Positions 45,347-55,244 are shown, numbered from the stretch's first letter. The stretch: 64,000 nucleotides of DNA from Alkalinema sp. CACIAM 70d (GCA_002148405.1 MUGG01000012.1:25126-89125), one strand, 5' to 3'. Program-made: numbers and translations. The notes: generated by a model from the letters alone, not told the origin.

Positions 45347-46762
45347 CTATAGTAACTCTTGGCGAATTCGCCAAATAATGGTGTTGGGCTCCACTTGATC
45401 AAGAATTTCCTGGATGACCGTACTAGCTCCCCGATCGCCCCAGGTGCATCCCCGTTCTAGATAGGCTTGGGCCGCGCGTCCGACGGCATAGGCTCCGTAC
45501 CCTGCAATTCCCGCTTGGGCAACGGCAACGCCTGCATAGGCTCCTAGTCCCGGTGGGTTTTCGGCAGCAGTAATGGCACTGGCGGTTTTGCCTGCGCCCA
45601 GAAAAATGCCGCTGCAAATCTCAGTTAGCAACATACCGCCGGAACTGGCCACGATCGTCGTTAATAGTTTCCCAGCTTCATAGCGTGTTAGGGGAAAGCC
45701 ATACAGATTGGCCAACTCCCGAATTAGCATCAAATCTGAAATAGTTCCCCCCAGCCAATCCAAGAGCGGAATGGGGTTAGCGGCTACCGCGATCGCTTTG
45801 TAGCGGGTAAATTTCCAAATTAAAGCTTCAGCTTCAGCATTGCGGGCGCTGACAATCCGTTCTGCCATTCGCAATTCTGCATCTCTGGCTTGGGTGAGGG
45901 CATTCAAGGCCAAGAGCGATCGACCTTCACGATTTAATAAAGTGAGAATTTTAATTTTCAATTCATCAATTTGAGGTGGCAATTTTTCCCATTCATAGCT
46001 CACACTGCCATCGGTCTGCTCGACTCGCACTTGCATGGGAGCCGGATCAGCCGAAATCAGGACAATTTCCTCAGGAGAAATCAATTGCCGTAATTGCTGG
46101 CTCTCTCCCACATAGCCCTCCAGTGCTAAGAGGCTTTCGTAGATTTCTCCACGGTGGCGATCGGGATAGAGATCAACTTTATTGAACACTAACAGCAATG
46201 GTTTTTGTGATTTACGTAAAGCACAGAGGGCTTTGAATTCTGTCCGTGTAATATCCCCTGCCACAATAAAAAGGATTAAATCCACTTGCTGCGAGACATC
46301 CCGAGCCATTTCCGCGCGGGTTTGTCCGTCCACCTCATCCAGTCCTGGTGTGTCGATCAGTTCGATTTGCACCTTGCTGGTATTTTGTGCGGTGAGTGCA
46401 CTTTCTGGAGGTACAAAGCCGCCCTTAGGCGTCCATTCAATAATCCGAGGCTTTTGGGTGACGCCGTTAATGGGGCCAGTTTCCAGCACTTTTTCCCCGA
46501 GAAGCGCATTGAGTACCGCCGACTTGCCTCGACTGACAAGACCAAATACCGCAATCCGCACCACGTAATTATCAATTTTGTTGAGCGTGGTGGTTAGTTG
46601 GGCCAGTTCTTTTTCTAACTGGTTTTCCAGACCTGGATTCGGGATACGCTTTTTGGCCGATCGCAGGTGCTGGGAATAGGTGACAACGGTTTGCCGGAGA
46701 CTAGCACGGGCACGGTTGAGGTGGGTATCTTGGGGATTGGGACGGGAGGACGGAGAAACCAC
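45347..46762 (-). CDS. Dynamin-like/Era-type GTPase with membrane-associated C-terminal half
   Basis: A 471-residue protein with a G domain: P-loop GLVSRGKS (residues 74-81), G3 DTPGLDEVDGQTRAEMA, G4 NKVDL. The C-terminal half contains helical segments with many small residues (AVAANPIPLLDWLGGTISDL, AYAGVAVAQAGIAGYGAYAV) typical of DUF697-like membrane-interacting parts. It probably shapes or tethers membranes, or gates a complex, but the role is unknown. Start at 46762 gives a basic, Pro-rich N-terminus. It is convergent with the Uma2 gene. Confidence 0.85.
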   Translation of the reverse strand: MVSPSSRPNPQDTHLNRARASLRQTVVTYSQHLRSAKKRIPNPGLENQLEKELAQLTTTLNKIDNYVVRIAVFGLVSRGKSAVLNALLGEKVLETGPINGVTQKPRIIEWTPKGGFVPPESALTAQNTSKVQIELIDTPGLDEVDGQTRAEMARDVSQQVDLILFIVAGDITRTEFKALCALRKSQKPLLLVFNKVDLYPDRHRGEIYESLLALEGYVGESQQLRQLISPEEIVLISADPAPMQVRVEQTDGSVSYEWEKLPPQIDELKIKILTLLNREGRSLLALNALTQARDAELRMAERIVSARNAEAEALIWKFTRYKAIAVAANPIPLLDWLGGTISDLMLIRELANLYGFPLTRYEAGKLLTTIVASSGGMLLTEICSGIFLGAGKTASAITAAENPPGLGAYAGVAVAQAGIAGYGAYAVGRAAQAYLERGCTWGDRGASTVIQEILDQVEPNTIIWRIRQELL

Positions 46763-47339
46763 GGTAAATCGGTACTCTAGCGCAAGGATATAGGGCGATC
46801 GTTTGGGGGCGATCGTTTCTATCTTAGGCGAATCTTTGGCTGAAGGGACATCAATTCAGGGAAATCCATCTCAGCCTAGCTGCGGTAAAATTTTCCGTCA
46901 AGCAGCCTGGAACACCAGAACACTTGAACTTCTTGGAGCATGGTGAATAGTCACTTTTGCTTCTAGTAATTTATTCCATTGTGATTTATGCCTCACACAT
47001 AACAACGAATTTTAATCATTAGATGAGCCTATTTAGGAATTGAGTCAAGCTATTTCCTCAATGAAATTAAGATGTATTTAAGGATAATTTAAAGGGCATT
47101 TAAGAGAAAAGAAAAATAAGACAAAAGTGAGAACGTTAAATACGATGTTAATCCATCCAAGCCGCTATGCTGGAATCTAATCGAATATCGTTCAGTAAAA
47201 TATAAAAGGTGATTTAAATAATTGATTTTTTCTTACAAAATGCTTCTTCTAAAAGGGACATGAGACAATAGAGGCGTGGAATTTCCATTGTTAAGCTGAT
47301 TGGTTATCCATTGCAACTAATCATGCGAGGTGAATTCGT
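46763..47339. other. Long AT-rich divergent spacer
   Basis: Between the GTPase gene (reverse) and the CHAD gene (forward). I see two GGGCGATCGTTT repeats at about 46790-46820 and otherwise only AT-rich DNA with no gene or strong structure. Promoters for both neighbours must lie here. Confidence 0.4.
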
Positions 47340-48329
47340 ATGAAATCGCAGTCATTGTCCCTCTCTGTGCCTCTCGGAGAGTTTGCGTGCCAAATCATTC
47401 AAAAAAATTTCCATCGATTTTCGGATCAAGAAAAAGCAGTTTTAAAGGATAAAGATTCTGAACCTTTGCACCAAATGCGTGTAGGAATGCGTCGGTTGAG
47501 AATAGCGATTAAGGTGTTTACTTCTGCGATGGTGCTGCCCTCGGTTGTGTGTGAGCAGTCGATTGGTAAGATTGCCAAACGGCTCGGAAAAACGCGGGAT
47601 TTTGATGTTTTGCAAGATACCTTGCTGACCCGTTATCAACCAGCTTTACTAGCATCTGAACTTGCAAAATTTCAGCCAGTTTTACATCATTTAACTCAAA
47701 GGCGACGACGAAGTTTTCGTGAGCTCAAAACGATCCTTAAGGACGATCGCTATCGGATGCTCTGTCAAGCCATTCAGGAATGGCTAGAGATGCCTAACTA
47801 TACGCCAATGGGTCATTTGCCAGTTGTACAAGTCCTGCCGGATCTCCTGTTGCCGTTGGTGTGTCAACTGTTGCTCCATCCAGGCTGGTTGGTGGGGGCT
47901 ACGATGCAGGCAGGGGCAGTTCAGTTAATCCCCCTGGACGAGGTGGAAGCACTGCGCTGTGACCTTGAGCAACAAAATTCTATACTCCATGACTTGCGGA
48001 AAGTAATTAAAGGTGTGCGTTACCAAGCGGAGTTTTTTAGTGATTTTTATGAATCCACTTACCTGCACCGGATTGAAGACTGGAAAACCATACAGGATCG
48101 GTTAGGCGGACTTCAGGATCAGATGGTTCTCTGTGGGTTTCTCAACTCCACGTTAGGAGATACCTGGATGCAAGACTTGCCGACGATCGCGCATATGATC
48201 CAACAGGAAAAAACAGAATTTTGGTACCATTGGCAACCGCTACAACGAGAGTATCTCAACTTAGACTTTCGACGATCGCTGCGCTTGTTATTCAATCATC
48301 CGTTGGAATCAGCGCTGATTGTATTGTAG
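47340..48329 (+). CDS. CHAD-domain protein
   Basis: The 329-residue helical protein has the CHAD domain (about 10-310) with the conserved His and basic residues in SEPLHQMRVGMRRLRIAI near the N-terminus and LHDLRKVIKGVRYQAEFF in the second half, with DRLGGLQDQMVL later on. CHAD domains bind polyphosphate. The gene is followed 138 bases later, on the same strand, by a pyruvate-kinase-like gene. A link to polyphosphate or phosphoenolpyruvate metabolism is possible but inferred. Confidence 0.88.
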   Translation: MKSQSLSLSVPLGEFACQIIQKNFHRFSDQEKAVLKDKDSEPLHQMRVGMRRLRIAIKVFTSAMVLPSVVCEQSIGKIAKRLGKTRDFDVLQDTLLTRYQPALLASELAKFQPVLHHLTQRRRRSFRELKTILKDDRYRMLCQAIQEWLEMPNYTPMGHLPVVQVLPDLLLPLVCQLLLHPGWLVGATMQAGAVQLIPLDEVEALRCDLEQQNSILHDLRKVIKGVRYQAEFFSDFYESTYLHRIEDWKTIQDRLGGLQDQMVLCGFLNSTLGDTWMQDLPTIAHMIQQEKTEFWYHWQPLQREYLNLDFRRSLRLLFNHPLESALIVL

Positions 48330-48466
48330 AGAGATTTCTTGAAAATATTTTGGTCAGCGTTCATGGAACACTACCGATATGAACTCTGAGAATCTGCGAA
48401 TTCAACCATTTGCAACGTAAAAATATCTGTGATTGAACAGAAATCACCCATTGAGGAGAAAGCTCT

Positions 48467-50026
48467 ATGATTGCTCATTGCATTGAAGAAAAGATTGGAA
48501 TGTCCAATCTCTCTAGTCCCCAGGAAATCTTGTTCACTTTGAAAGCTCTGCGTCAAGTGGTCATTGAGGAAGGGCAATATACTTTTAACCAATGGAGATC
48601 GCAGATTCAACGATCGGAGTTTTTAGACAGTGCTCTAAACTTAGCCGAGTATCTAGCGTTGCGTCGATATGACCTACGAACTTTACAAACGGCACTCATG
48701 CCTTGGGGCTTATCTTCCTTAGGACGCATTGAATCTCGCGTTAGGCCCAACCTGGATGCCGTGATTGCAACATTAGAATCTATTTGCTACCCGGAGTCTG
48801 CTCAGTCGATTACTCATCCTGAGATGGACTCTTTTTTTGAAGGCGATCGTCTGCTCCATCAGCGTACTAATGAATTATTTGGCCCTCCCTGTTCCCAAAG
48901 ACGGGTACGGATTATGGTGACATTGCCAACGGAAGCTGCGATCGACTATGACCTAGTACGGAAAATAGTGCATCGAGGAGCCACTTGTGTGCGGATTAAC
49001 TGTGCCCATGACTCGGCTAATCTGTGGCAAGCCATGATTGACCATGTACAGCGGGCGGAACATGAAACTGGGATGATGTGTAAAGTCATGATGGATTTAG
49101 GTGGCCCAAAAATTCGGACTGGCCAGGTTCTGACTCCCGTCGATCGCAACCGAGTGTTGCCGGGGGACTTTATTGTGTTGTCGCGAGAAGGTGATACAGA
49201 CGCTGAGAAGCCTGAAGGGGGCTCGCTTCCGTTAAGTGATCGCTTTCAAATTAGTTGTACGGTTCCAGAAATTTTAGATTTACTCATGGTGGGTACAGCA
49301 GTTTATATCGACGATGGCAAAATTCGGACTCGGGTGGTGGACACGAATTATCCTTTAGAAAATGGCCAATCAGGGCTTTTACTACAGGTTACCCATGCCA
49401 AACCCAAGGGGGCAAAACTGAGATCGGAAAAAGGCTTAAATTTCCCCAATACTATCTTGCCGCTGAGTCCCTTGACACCTAAGGATTTGCAGGATTTAGA
49501 CTTTGTGGCGACCCACGCGGATATGATTGGGTATTCCTTTGTTCAACAACCTGCGGATATTGATTTACTGCAACAGGAGTTAGATCGGCGGCTTGGCGTT
49601 CGATTGCAGCGACCCGCGATCGTGGCTAAAATTGAAACGGCGATCGCGGTGCGCAATTTACCAGAACTCATGATTCATGCCGCAGGAAAACAATCTTTTG
49701 GTGTGATGATTGCCCGAGGGGATTTAGCCGTTGAAATTGGCTATCAGCGCCTTGCTGAAATTCAAGAGGAAATCCTCTGGATTTGCGAAGCGGCCCATAT
49801 CCCGGTTATTTGGGCGACTCAAGTATTGGAAAGTTTGGTAAAAGATGGGGCACCCTCCCGAGGGGAAATGACTGATGCGGCAATGGCAGAACGGGCGGAA
49901 TGTGTCATGTTGAATAAAGGCCCGTTTATTGCGGAAGCGATTACGATTTTGGATGATGTATTAACACGAATGGAAAACCATCAAATGAAGAAAACACCTC
50001 AGTTACGGGCTTTGCATTCTTGGTAG
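48467..50026 (+). CDS. Divergent pyruvate-kinase-like protein
   Basis: The 519-residue protein has an N-terminal extension (about 1-140) that is helical and unlike pyruvate kinase, then a barrel that is: RVRIMVTLPTEAAIDYDLVR, VRINCAHDSANLW (normally RxNFSHG), MDLGGPKIR (normally LDTKGPEIR), AKIETAIAVRN (Lys and Glu kept), ARGDLAVEIGYQRL and WATQVLESL. The C-terminal allosteric domain is missing; it ends soon after MLNKGPFIAEAI. Classical activity is doubtful since the substrate loop is altered. Upstream GAGGAG and ATG 48467 set the start. Confidence 0.85.
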   Translation: MIAHCIEEKIGMSNLSSPQEILFTLKALRQVVIEEGQYTFNQWRSQIQRSEFLDSALNLAEYLALRRYDLRTLQTALMPWGLSSLGRIESRVRPNLDAVIATLESICYPESAQSITHPEMDSFFEGDRLLHQRTNELFGPPCSQRRVRIMVTLPTEAAIDYDLVRKIVHRGATCVRINCAHDSANLWQAMIDHVQRAEHETGMMCKVMMDLGGPKIRTGQVLTPVDRNRVLPGDFIVLSREGDTDAEKPEGGSLPLSDRFQISCTVPEILDLLMVGTAVYIDDGKIRTRVVDTNYPLENGQSGLLLQVTHAKPKGAKLRSEKGLNFPNTILPLSPLTPKDLQDLDFVATHADMIGYSFVQQPADIDLLQQELDRRLGVRLQRPAIVAKIETAIAVRNLPELMIHAAGKQSFGVMIARGDLAVEIGYQRLAEIQEEILWICEAAHIPVIWATQVLESLVKDGAPSRGEMTDAAMAERAECVMLNKGPFIAEAITILDDVLTRMENHQMKKTPQLRALHSW

Positions 50027-50182
50027 TGGTCTGTCAAATTTTTTTAGGGGATGAAGCTCTTGAAAAAAATCACTGTCCAATGCATTTCTATCTATCAGTT
50101 TAAGGTTGATGAACTAGTAGGAAGTTGGGCGGAATTTATGGAAAGAGGTGCGCCATAATACAATTTATGATGCACCCTATCT

Positions 50183-51298
50183 ATGATGCAACAAGAAGGC
50201 AAAGCGACATTTAATATCGGTCACTCGTTCTATCGCCCCAGTAGTCAACTGTCTCGGGATTTGGGCGTTTTGGCCGCCGCCGTTTACAAGCAACAAACGG
50301 GGGAATTGCGGGTATTAGATGCCATGACGGGCTGTGGGGTACGGATACTGCGCTATGCCTTGGAAGCCGGGGCGGATTACCTCTGGGCTAACGATGGCAA
50401 TCCGGAGGGCCATTACACCCTGCGCCAGAACCTTGCTCCGGTGCTGGAGTCCGATCGCTACCAGATTACCCATGAACCTGCTACTCGTGTCTTTTTGCAA
50501 TGTGCCCTCGATCGGGATTACTACGATCTGATCGATATTGATGCCTTTGGGAGTCCGGCGGACTTAATTACTCCGAGTCTGCAAGCGTTGAAATATGGTG
50601 GTTTGCTGTACCTGACCAGTACCGATGGTCGGATTGTGTCTGGGCACTTTCCCCAGGAAAGCCTGCGACTGTATGGAGCCTATGCCCGATCGCATCCCTC
50701 TGTCCAAGAGCAGGCGTTGCGGATTTTGATAGGCGCGATCGCTCAACAAACGGCTGCGCAACATTGCAGTCTTCAGCCTGTGTTTTCCTTGTATTCTGGT
50801 CAAACCTATCGCGTTATGGTGCGAGTGTTTCCTAAGGCTTTTAACTTGGCAAAGTTTAATCGTTTCCTAGGCTATTGTTCCCAGTGTGGTCATTATGAAA
50901 CTTTAGATTGGCGATACCTGAGTCGTGCCCATTGTGATAACCATAATCCTCCGCAGCCGATGAGCGTGTCTGGGCCGTTGTGGGTGGGGGCATTGCACGA
51001 TCGAGCGTTTCTACAATCCATGGCAAATTTAGCCCAAACCTGGCATTGGCAGAAAGTTGCAGCATTACTAGAAGTCATGCAAGCGGAGGCCAATCTACCA
51101 CCCTACTATTTTCCATTGGGTGAAATTGGGCGACGCGGCAAGCTAGATATTCCGCCGCGCGATCGGTTAATTCAGGCATTAATTAATGCGGGATATGTTG
51201 CGACCAATACCCATCTTGATCCACAAGCAATTAAAACCAATGCTTCCCTGAAAATCTGCGTAGACATTGCTAGAAGTCTAACTGAATCAGGGTTGTAG
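50183..51298 (+). CDS. tRNA (guanine-N2/N2,N2-dimethylguanosine) methyltransferase Trm1
   Basis: The 371-residue enzyme dimethylates guanosine 26 (and sometimes 27) of tRNA. It has the SAM-binding motif LDAMTGCGVRILRYALEAGA near 45-64, DLIDIDAFGSPADLITPSLQ and YLTSTDGR, and a zinc-like cysteine segment CSQCGHYETL with SRAHC. The N-terminal FNIGHSFYRPSSQLSRDLG is also Trm1-like. The family is mainly archaeal and eukaryotic, but cyanobacteria carry it. ATG 50183 and 50186 are adjacent. Confidence 0.88.
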   Translation: MMQQEGKATFNIGHSFYRPSSQLSRDLGVLAAAVYKQQTGELRVLDAMTGCGVRILRYALEAGADYLWANDGNPEGHYTLRQNLAPVLESDRYQITHEPATRVFLQCALDRDYYDLIDIDAFGSPADLITPSLQALKYGGLLYLTSTDGRIVSGHFPQESLRLYGAYARSHPSVQEQALRILIGAIAQQTAAQHCSLQPVFSLYSGQTYRVMVRVFPKAFNLAKFNRFLGYCSQCGHYETLDWRYLSRAHCDNHNPPQPMSVSGPLWVGALHDRAFLQSMANLAQTWHWQKVAALLEVMQAEANLPPYYFPLGEIGRRGKLDIPPRDRLIQALINAGYVATNTHLDPQAIKTNASLKICVDIARSLTESGL

Positions 51299-51606
51299 AA
51301 CTGTTCTGTGAAACTGTTCTGTGAAACTATGGTGAAACCCTAGGAATCAGAAGACTACCCAGAAGGGTGGTTCTGTATTTGTGAGCAGGTTTCTATAACT
51401 ATAAATAGTTAACGCAATAGGCAGAGTTTGAGGTCTGTGATGATTGATCAATAACGTAGATTGCATAAGTTTTTGGATGAATAGGATAACAGATTATGTC
51501 AGCTTGGTAAGGATTTGCAAGAAAAATGGCATTAGACTTCAATAAGCTGAGATATTTATCCAGAAATCTTACATTTCCGGAGATTATGAAATCAGGAGTC
51601 AAAATA

Positions 51607-52326
51607 ATGAATGATTTACCTCCACGGGTACGTTTCCTACGATCGATTCATTCCATATTCGTTCTAGCCGCGATCGTGGGGACTGCTTGTACCGTCTCTC
51701 CAACCATCGTTGTCGCTCAATCCCTCGATGATTGGAAAACGGCGCTCACGGCAGCAAATAATGATCAAGGGACACCATCAATTCCCTATGAGAGTTTGCG
51801 TAGAACTGCTGCTGAACAGCAAGACATCGTCAACAATTTGTGCAAAACAGAATGGAGTTGTAAGTCCCTTGGAACCAAATCCATTCGAGAAGATATCAAC
51901 GACAGGTTACCAGGCAAGATCAATGAGAATAAGAATACATTGACAAACTTAAACAATGATCTTGCCAAAGCTGTGACGGATGATGAGAAACGGAGCATTC
52001 AGGAGAAAATTAAGAAGCTCGACGAGGAAACTGAACGGCTATCAAATCTTCTAAAGAATAAAACTGAGAGCCTAAAGAATGATCTTCAAGAGATTGATAC
52101 CCGCATTACTCAAGGCACAAACTGTAAAAACGCTCGTCTTGCAGTTAGGAAAGCCTTTCAAGACGCGATCGACAAAGCTAAAAACGAGAGCGATCCAGAC
52201 ATAAAAGCGATCGCGAATCAGTTGATTACCTATTGGGAGAAAGGTAATCAAAAACACGTGGAGGCCGTAACCAAAGCTGATGAGGGCATTGAGATCTGTC
52301 AGAAATGCCAAAAAGGTGATCTCTAG
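51607..52326 (+). CDS. Periplasmic coiled-coil protein with C-terminal CxxC
   Basis: I do not recognise this 239-residue protein. Residues 1-38 are a signal peptide (VRFLRSIHSIFVLAAIVG...VVAQS). The mature part is a helical, charged protein with coiled-coil heptads (about 105-170, KINENKNTLTNLNNDLAK and EKIKKLDEETERLSNLLKNK) and two cysteines close to its start (NLCKTEWSC). It ends EICQKCQKGDL, a CxxC three residues plus spacing from the stop. AGGAG at 51593-51597 supports ATG 51607. The next secreted gene 130 bases on also ends in CxxC. Confidence 0.75.
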   Translation: MNDLPPRVRFLRSIHSIFVLAAIVGTACTVSPTIVVAQSLDDWKTALTAANNDQGTPSIPYESLRRTAAEQQDIVNNLCKTEWSCKSLGTKSIREDINDRLPGKINENKNTLTNLNNDLAKAVTDDEKRSIQEKIKKLDEETERLSNLLKNKTESLKNDLQEIDTRITQGTNCKNARLAVRKAFQDAIDKAKNESDPDIKAIANQLITYWEKGNQKHVEAVTKADEGIEICQKCQKGDL

Positions 52327-52458
52327 ATTGCCTGGAGCACGGTCGTGAACGGTGTCTTTGCTGTAGTGCAGCTAGATTGCCGTCCTTGTTGATAACTTGG
52401 CTAGTCCAACAATTTCCCTTGTCTATTTTTACAATTTATTCCTCTCTAGGAGAACACC

Positions 52459-52980
52459 ATGAAACTGAAATCTCTGTCCCCCTTGGTTGCGATCGCTATG
52501 TCTGCGGCGATGTTGTTGGCCCACGTTCCCGCTGGTCATGCCCAACTGGATGAGTCGCGCAAAGCCAATTGGGAAAATGCCAAGAAACTCTATCCCATGC
52601 TGGTGGATGCGGTGTCTGCTCAGCGACTACGAGATGCCTTCAATCTTACCGATGAACTGCGGGCCAATCTAGATTATGTACAAAATAAGTTGGAAGCCAC
52701 GGGACAGCGTTTGCATGAGAAGGATCGGAACTGGGCTTGGGGGCCTAAAAAGAATGCTGTAGTGGAAAACCTGAAACGTACACGGGTCGCGATCGGTGTT
52801 CTAGGTTCTAAGCTGAAGGATGTTGGCTCTAGTCCGGACTCTGAGCTGAATACGGTTAAGAATGAGTGGCAGACTTTTGTGACGAGTTACGACGATCTGT
52901 GGGCTGAATATGTCAACCACGGGAAAGAACTAGATGCCATGACGAAAGCATTCTACGAAGATTGTCCCGGTTGTCGATAA
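52459..52980 (+). CDS. Secreted helical protein with C-terminal CPGC
   Basis: A 173-residue protein with a signal peptide MKLKSLSPLVAIAMSAAMLL, ending at GHAQ (about residue 29). The mature protein is helical and charged with no named domain: KLYPMLVDAVSAQRLRDAFN, DYVQNKLEATGQRL and AKSK-like turns. Its last residues are YEDCPGCR, so a CxxC sits at the extreme C-terminus, as in the gene just upstream. The ribosome site AGGAG lies eight bases before the ATG. The two may share a job that uses a thiol pair, such as metal or heme binding or a disulfide (inference). Confidence 0.75.
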   Translation: MKLKSLSPLVAIAMSAAMLLAHVPAGHAQLDESRKANWENAKKLYPMLVDAVSAQRLRDAFNLTDELRANLDYVQNKLEATGQRLHEKDRNWAWGPKKNAVVENLKRTRVAIGVLGSKLKDVGSSPDSELNTVKNEWQTFVTSYDDLWAEYVNHGKELDAMTKAFYEDCPGCR

Positions 52981-53154
52981 AATCTGCATTCTAGTGATGT
53001 GTGGGTGATGTGTTAAGGATTGGCTACTGAATACCGGGACTGACGTATTAACATTCCATGGTTTGACAGCAGCCAATTTTTACTCCTGCATTTTGCAACT
53101 TACGGCATAATTGTTTCTCTTTTCATCCTTCGTCTCAAAAGAGGTCATATCCTT

Positions 53155-53577
53155 ATGAGTTTACGCAATCAATCTCTCACCTTAAAGCTTAAGCGTAGAT
53201 TTCTGCTCATCCCCTGTGTTTTACTGGTTTGCGTGGTTCTGATGCAGATTTTCTCTGCGCCTGCTTCAGCACAGATGGAACGAGGGATCATGGGCATTTT
53301 TCAGAATGGGAAGGAAGTCGGACGGATTTATGTTCCTGCCCGAAGCGCGAAGGCCGATCGCTATTCTGAATATTGGTTTTTGTATCCTGACTACATTTAT
53401 CCGAGCCAAAGTCTTCCTGGCTTGGAAACGGTGATTATTCCTTTACCTGAAAAAGCGGCTTCGTTGGCGGAATTTCGTAAGACCCGGAAATTTGCACCGG
53501 GTACCCGATCGGTCAAGGTGTTATCCCAAGAATCTCAGATCAATTTAGTGGATGACCCCGATGAAGGGGGGCAATAA
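53155..53577 (+). CDS. Secreted hypothetical protein
   Basis: A 140-residue protein with a signal peptide (FLLIPCVLLVCVVLMQIFSA, cleavage after about ASAQ at 38-40). The mature part has an exposed acidic tail ending DDPDEGGQ, and a core GIMGIFQNGKEVGRIYVPAR plus EYWFLYPDYIYPS that looks beta-rich. No cysteine in the mature part. I recognise no family. It sits between the CxxC protein genes and a methyltransferase gene on the same strand. Confidence 0.72.
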   Translation: MSLRNQSLTLKLKRRFLLIPCVLLVCVVLMQIFSAPASAQMERGIMGIFQNGKEVGRIYVPARSAKADRYSEYWFLYPDYIYPSQSLPGLETVIIPLPEKAASLAEFRKTRKFAPGTRSVKVLSQESQINLVDDPDEGGQ

Positions 53578-53670
53578 CTACGCAACTCGGTCTTTGTCAT
53601 TCTTCATTTGCGATGTTCGCCTTTTCCAATCACTACATTTACAATTACCACATTGGAGGTTTTAGCTATC

Positions 53671-54423
53671 ATGGGTCGTGTTCTTGCCTTTCTGTATGGC
53701 ACGATCGTTTACGTGATTTTTCTATTCACGTTTCTATACGCGATCGGTTTTGTGGGAAATTTTATCGTGCCGAAAACGTTGGATTCAGGGATGACTGGAT
53801 CGTTAACGGAAGCGATTCTGGTAAATTTCCTTCTGTTGGGGTTGTTTGCTGTCCAGCATAGCGTGATGGCTCGTCCTGGCTTTAAGCGACTGTGGCGACG
53901 GGTGATTCCAGACTCGATCGAGCGCAGCACCTACGTTTTGGCGTCAAGCTTAGCGCTACTCATCTTGTTTTGGCAATGGCAACCTATGGGTGGGCTGATT
54001 TGGCAGGTCAATCATCCCACGGGGCGGATTTTCCTGGAAATGCTCTGTGCCCTCGGCTGGTTGATTGTGCTGGGTAGCACGTTTGTGATTAATCACTTTG
54101 ACCTTTTTGGGTTGCGGCAGGTTTATTTGTATTTACGCAACCAACCCTATACGTCGATCGCTTTTAAAACTCCTGGCCCTTACCAATATGTGCGCCATCC
54201 CCTCTATCTTGGATGGTTATTTGCCTTCTGGGCTACGCCTCGGATGACTGTAGCGCATTTATTCTTTGCGGTTGTGACGACGGTTTATATTCTTGTGGCC
54301 ATTCAATTTGAGGAACGGGATTTGATTCAGGTGCATGGTGAGGTTTACGAGAATTACCGATCGCGGGTGCCGATGATTATTCCCTGGTTCTTCAAGCATA
54401 AAACGATTTCGAAAAATGTGTAA
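53671..54423 (+). CDS. mddA: Membrane methyltransferase of the NnrU/ICMT fold (methanethiol S-methyltransferase-like)
   Basis: The 250-residue integral membrane protein has five or six hydrophobic helices and the C-terminal isoprenylcysteine methyltransferase-like motif [20 protein letters not shown], with [20 protein letters not shown] following. The N-terminus [20 protein letters not shown] is like that of MddA, which makes dimethyl sulfide from methanethiol, but the substrate cannot be fixed from sequence. ATG 53671 is chosen with GGAGG upstream. Conserved His and Arg residues of the SAM-binding site are present (RHP). Confidence 0.75.
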   Translation: MGRVLAFLYGTIVYVIFLFTFLYAIGFVGNFIVPKTLDSGMTGSLTEAILVNFLLLGLFAVQHSVMARPGFKRLWRRVIPDSIERSTYVLASSLALLILFWQWQPMGGLIWQVNHPTGRIFLEMLCALGWLIVLGSTFVINHFDLFGLRQVYLYLRNQPYTSIAFKTPGPYQYVRHPLYLGWLFAFWATPRMTVAHLFFAVVTTVYILVAIQFEERDLIQVHGEVYENYRSRVPMIIPWFFKHKTISKNV

Positions 54424-54454
54424 GTCTGACGTAGCAACTCTCTCGGAGGTTTCC

Positions 54455-55228
54455 ATGCAAAGTATCCTGGAATTGATCGAACGTAAAAAGCAAATCTATG
54501 CGCAACTCCCGTTATTTGCTTTCATGGCAGATACTACCCTTGATCCCAGAAAACGGCTGGCCTTTGCGCCTTGTATAGCCCACTTCATCATGAGTTTTGG
54601 GGATCTGAATAAATATGTGTTTCGCAATGAGGCCAATACTGGTGCATTACAACAACTAGTCAATGAGCATACCTACGAAGATGATCACCACTATCCTTGG
54701 TTTTTAAACGATTTAAATAAGCTAGGATTCAATACTTCTAAGGGGTTTGTTGATACATTACGATTCCTTTGGGGGGACGAAACTAAAATTACACGGCAAC
54801 TTTCTTATCAACTAGCGGCTTATACGTTCAATGCTGAGCCAGTTTATAAGGTTGTTGTGATTGAAGCGATCGAGGCGACGGGAAATATTTTGTTTAGCTT
54901 AACGTCTAAAATTGCTCAAGAGTTACAAGAACTGAGTCAGCAAGACTATCAATACTTTGGTCAGTTCCATTTCAATCTAGAAAATGGTCATGCTGCAAAA
55001 TCTAACGAAAGTGAGCAGTTTCTGGAAACATTGGTATTGACGGAAGCCGAACAAATATTCGCGATCGAGTTAGTCGAAAAAGTATTTGATATTTTTACGG
55101 CTTGGACCCATGAACTGTTGGCCTATGCCCAAAAAGAGGAGGCTATGAGCCAGTTTGTTGAATCACACTCTCCTGTGCAAACCCCCACCCTGAGGGTTCC
55201 TCCCCAAAGTTATCTTCGGGTTTCCTAG
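54455..55228 (+). CDS. Heme oxygenase-fold (HDO/CADD-like) hypothetical protein
   Basis: A 257-residue helical protein. Candidate metal-ligand segments are ACL-free helices with VNEHTYEDDHHYPWFLNDLN (His and Glu cluster) and VVVIEAIEATGNILFSLTSK (Glu), a pattern like heme-oxygenase-like diiron oxidases. That assignment is inference from the residue layout. Upstream CGGAGG places the start at 54455. It follows the methyltransferase gene by 31 bases on the same strand, so they may be one operon. Confidence 0.6.
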   Translation: MQSILELIERKKQIYAQLPLFAFMADTTLDPRKRLAFAPCIAHFIMSFGDLNKYVFRNEANTGALQQLVNEHTYEDDHHYPWFLNDLNKLGFNTSKGFVDTLRFLWGDETKITRQLSYQLAAYTFNAEPVYKVVVIEAIEATGNILFSLTSKIAQELQELSQQDYQYFGQFHFNLENGHAAKSNESEQFLETLVLTEAEQIFAIELVEKVFDIFTAWTHELLAYAQKEEAMSQFVESHSPVQTPTLRVPPQSYLRVS

Positions 55229-55244
55229 GGGATATTCAGGAGCA

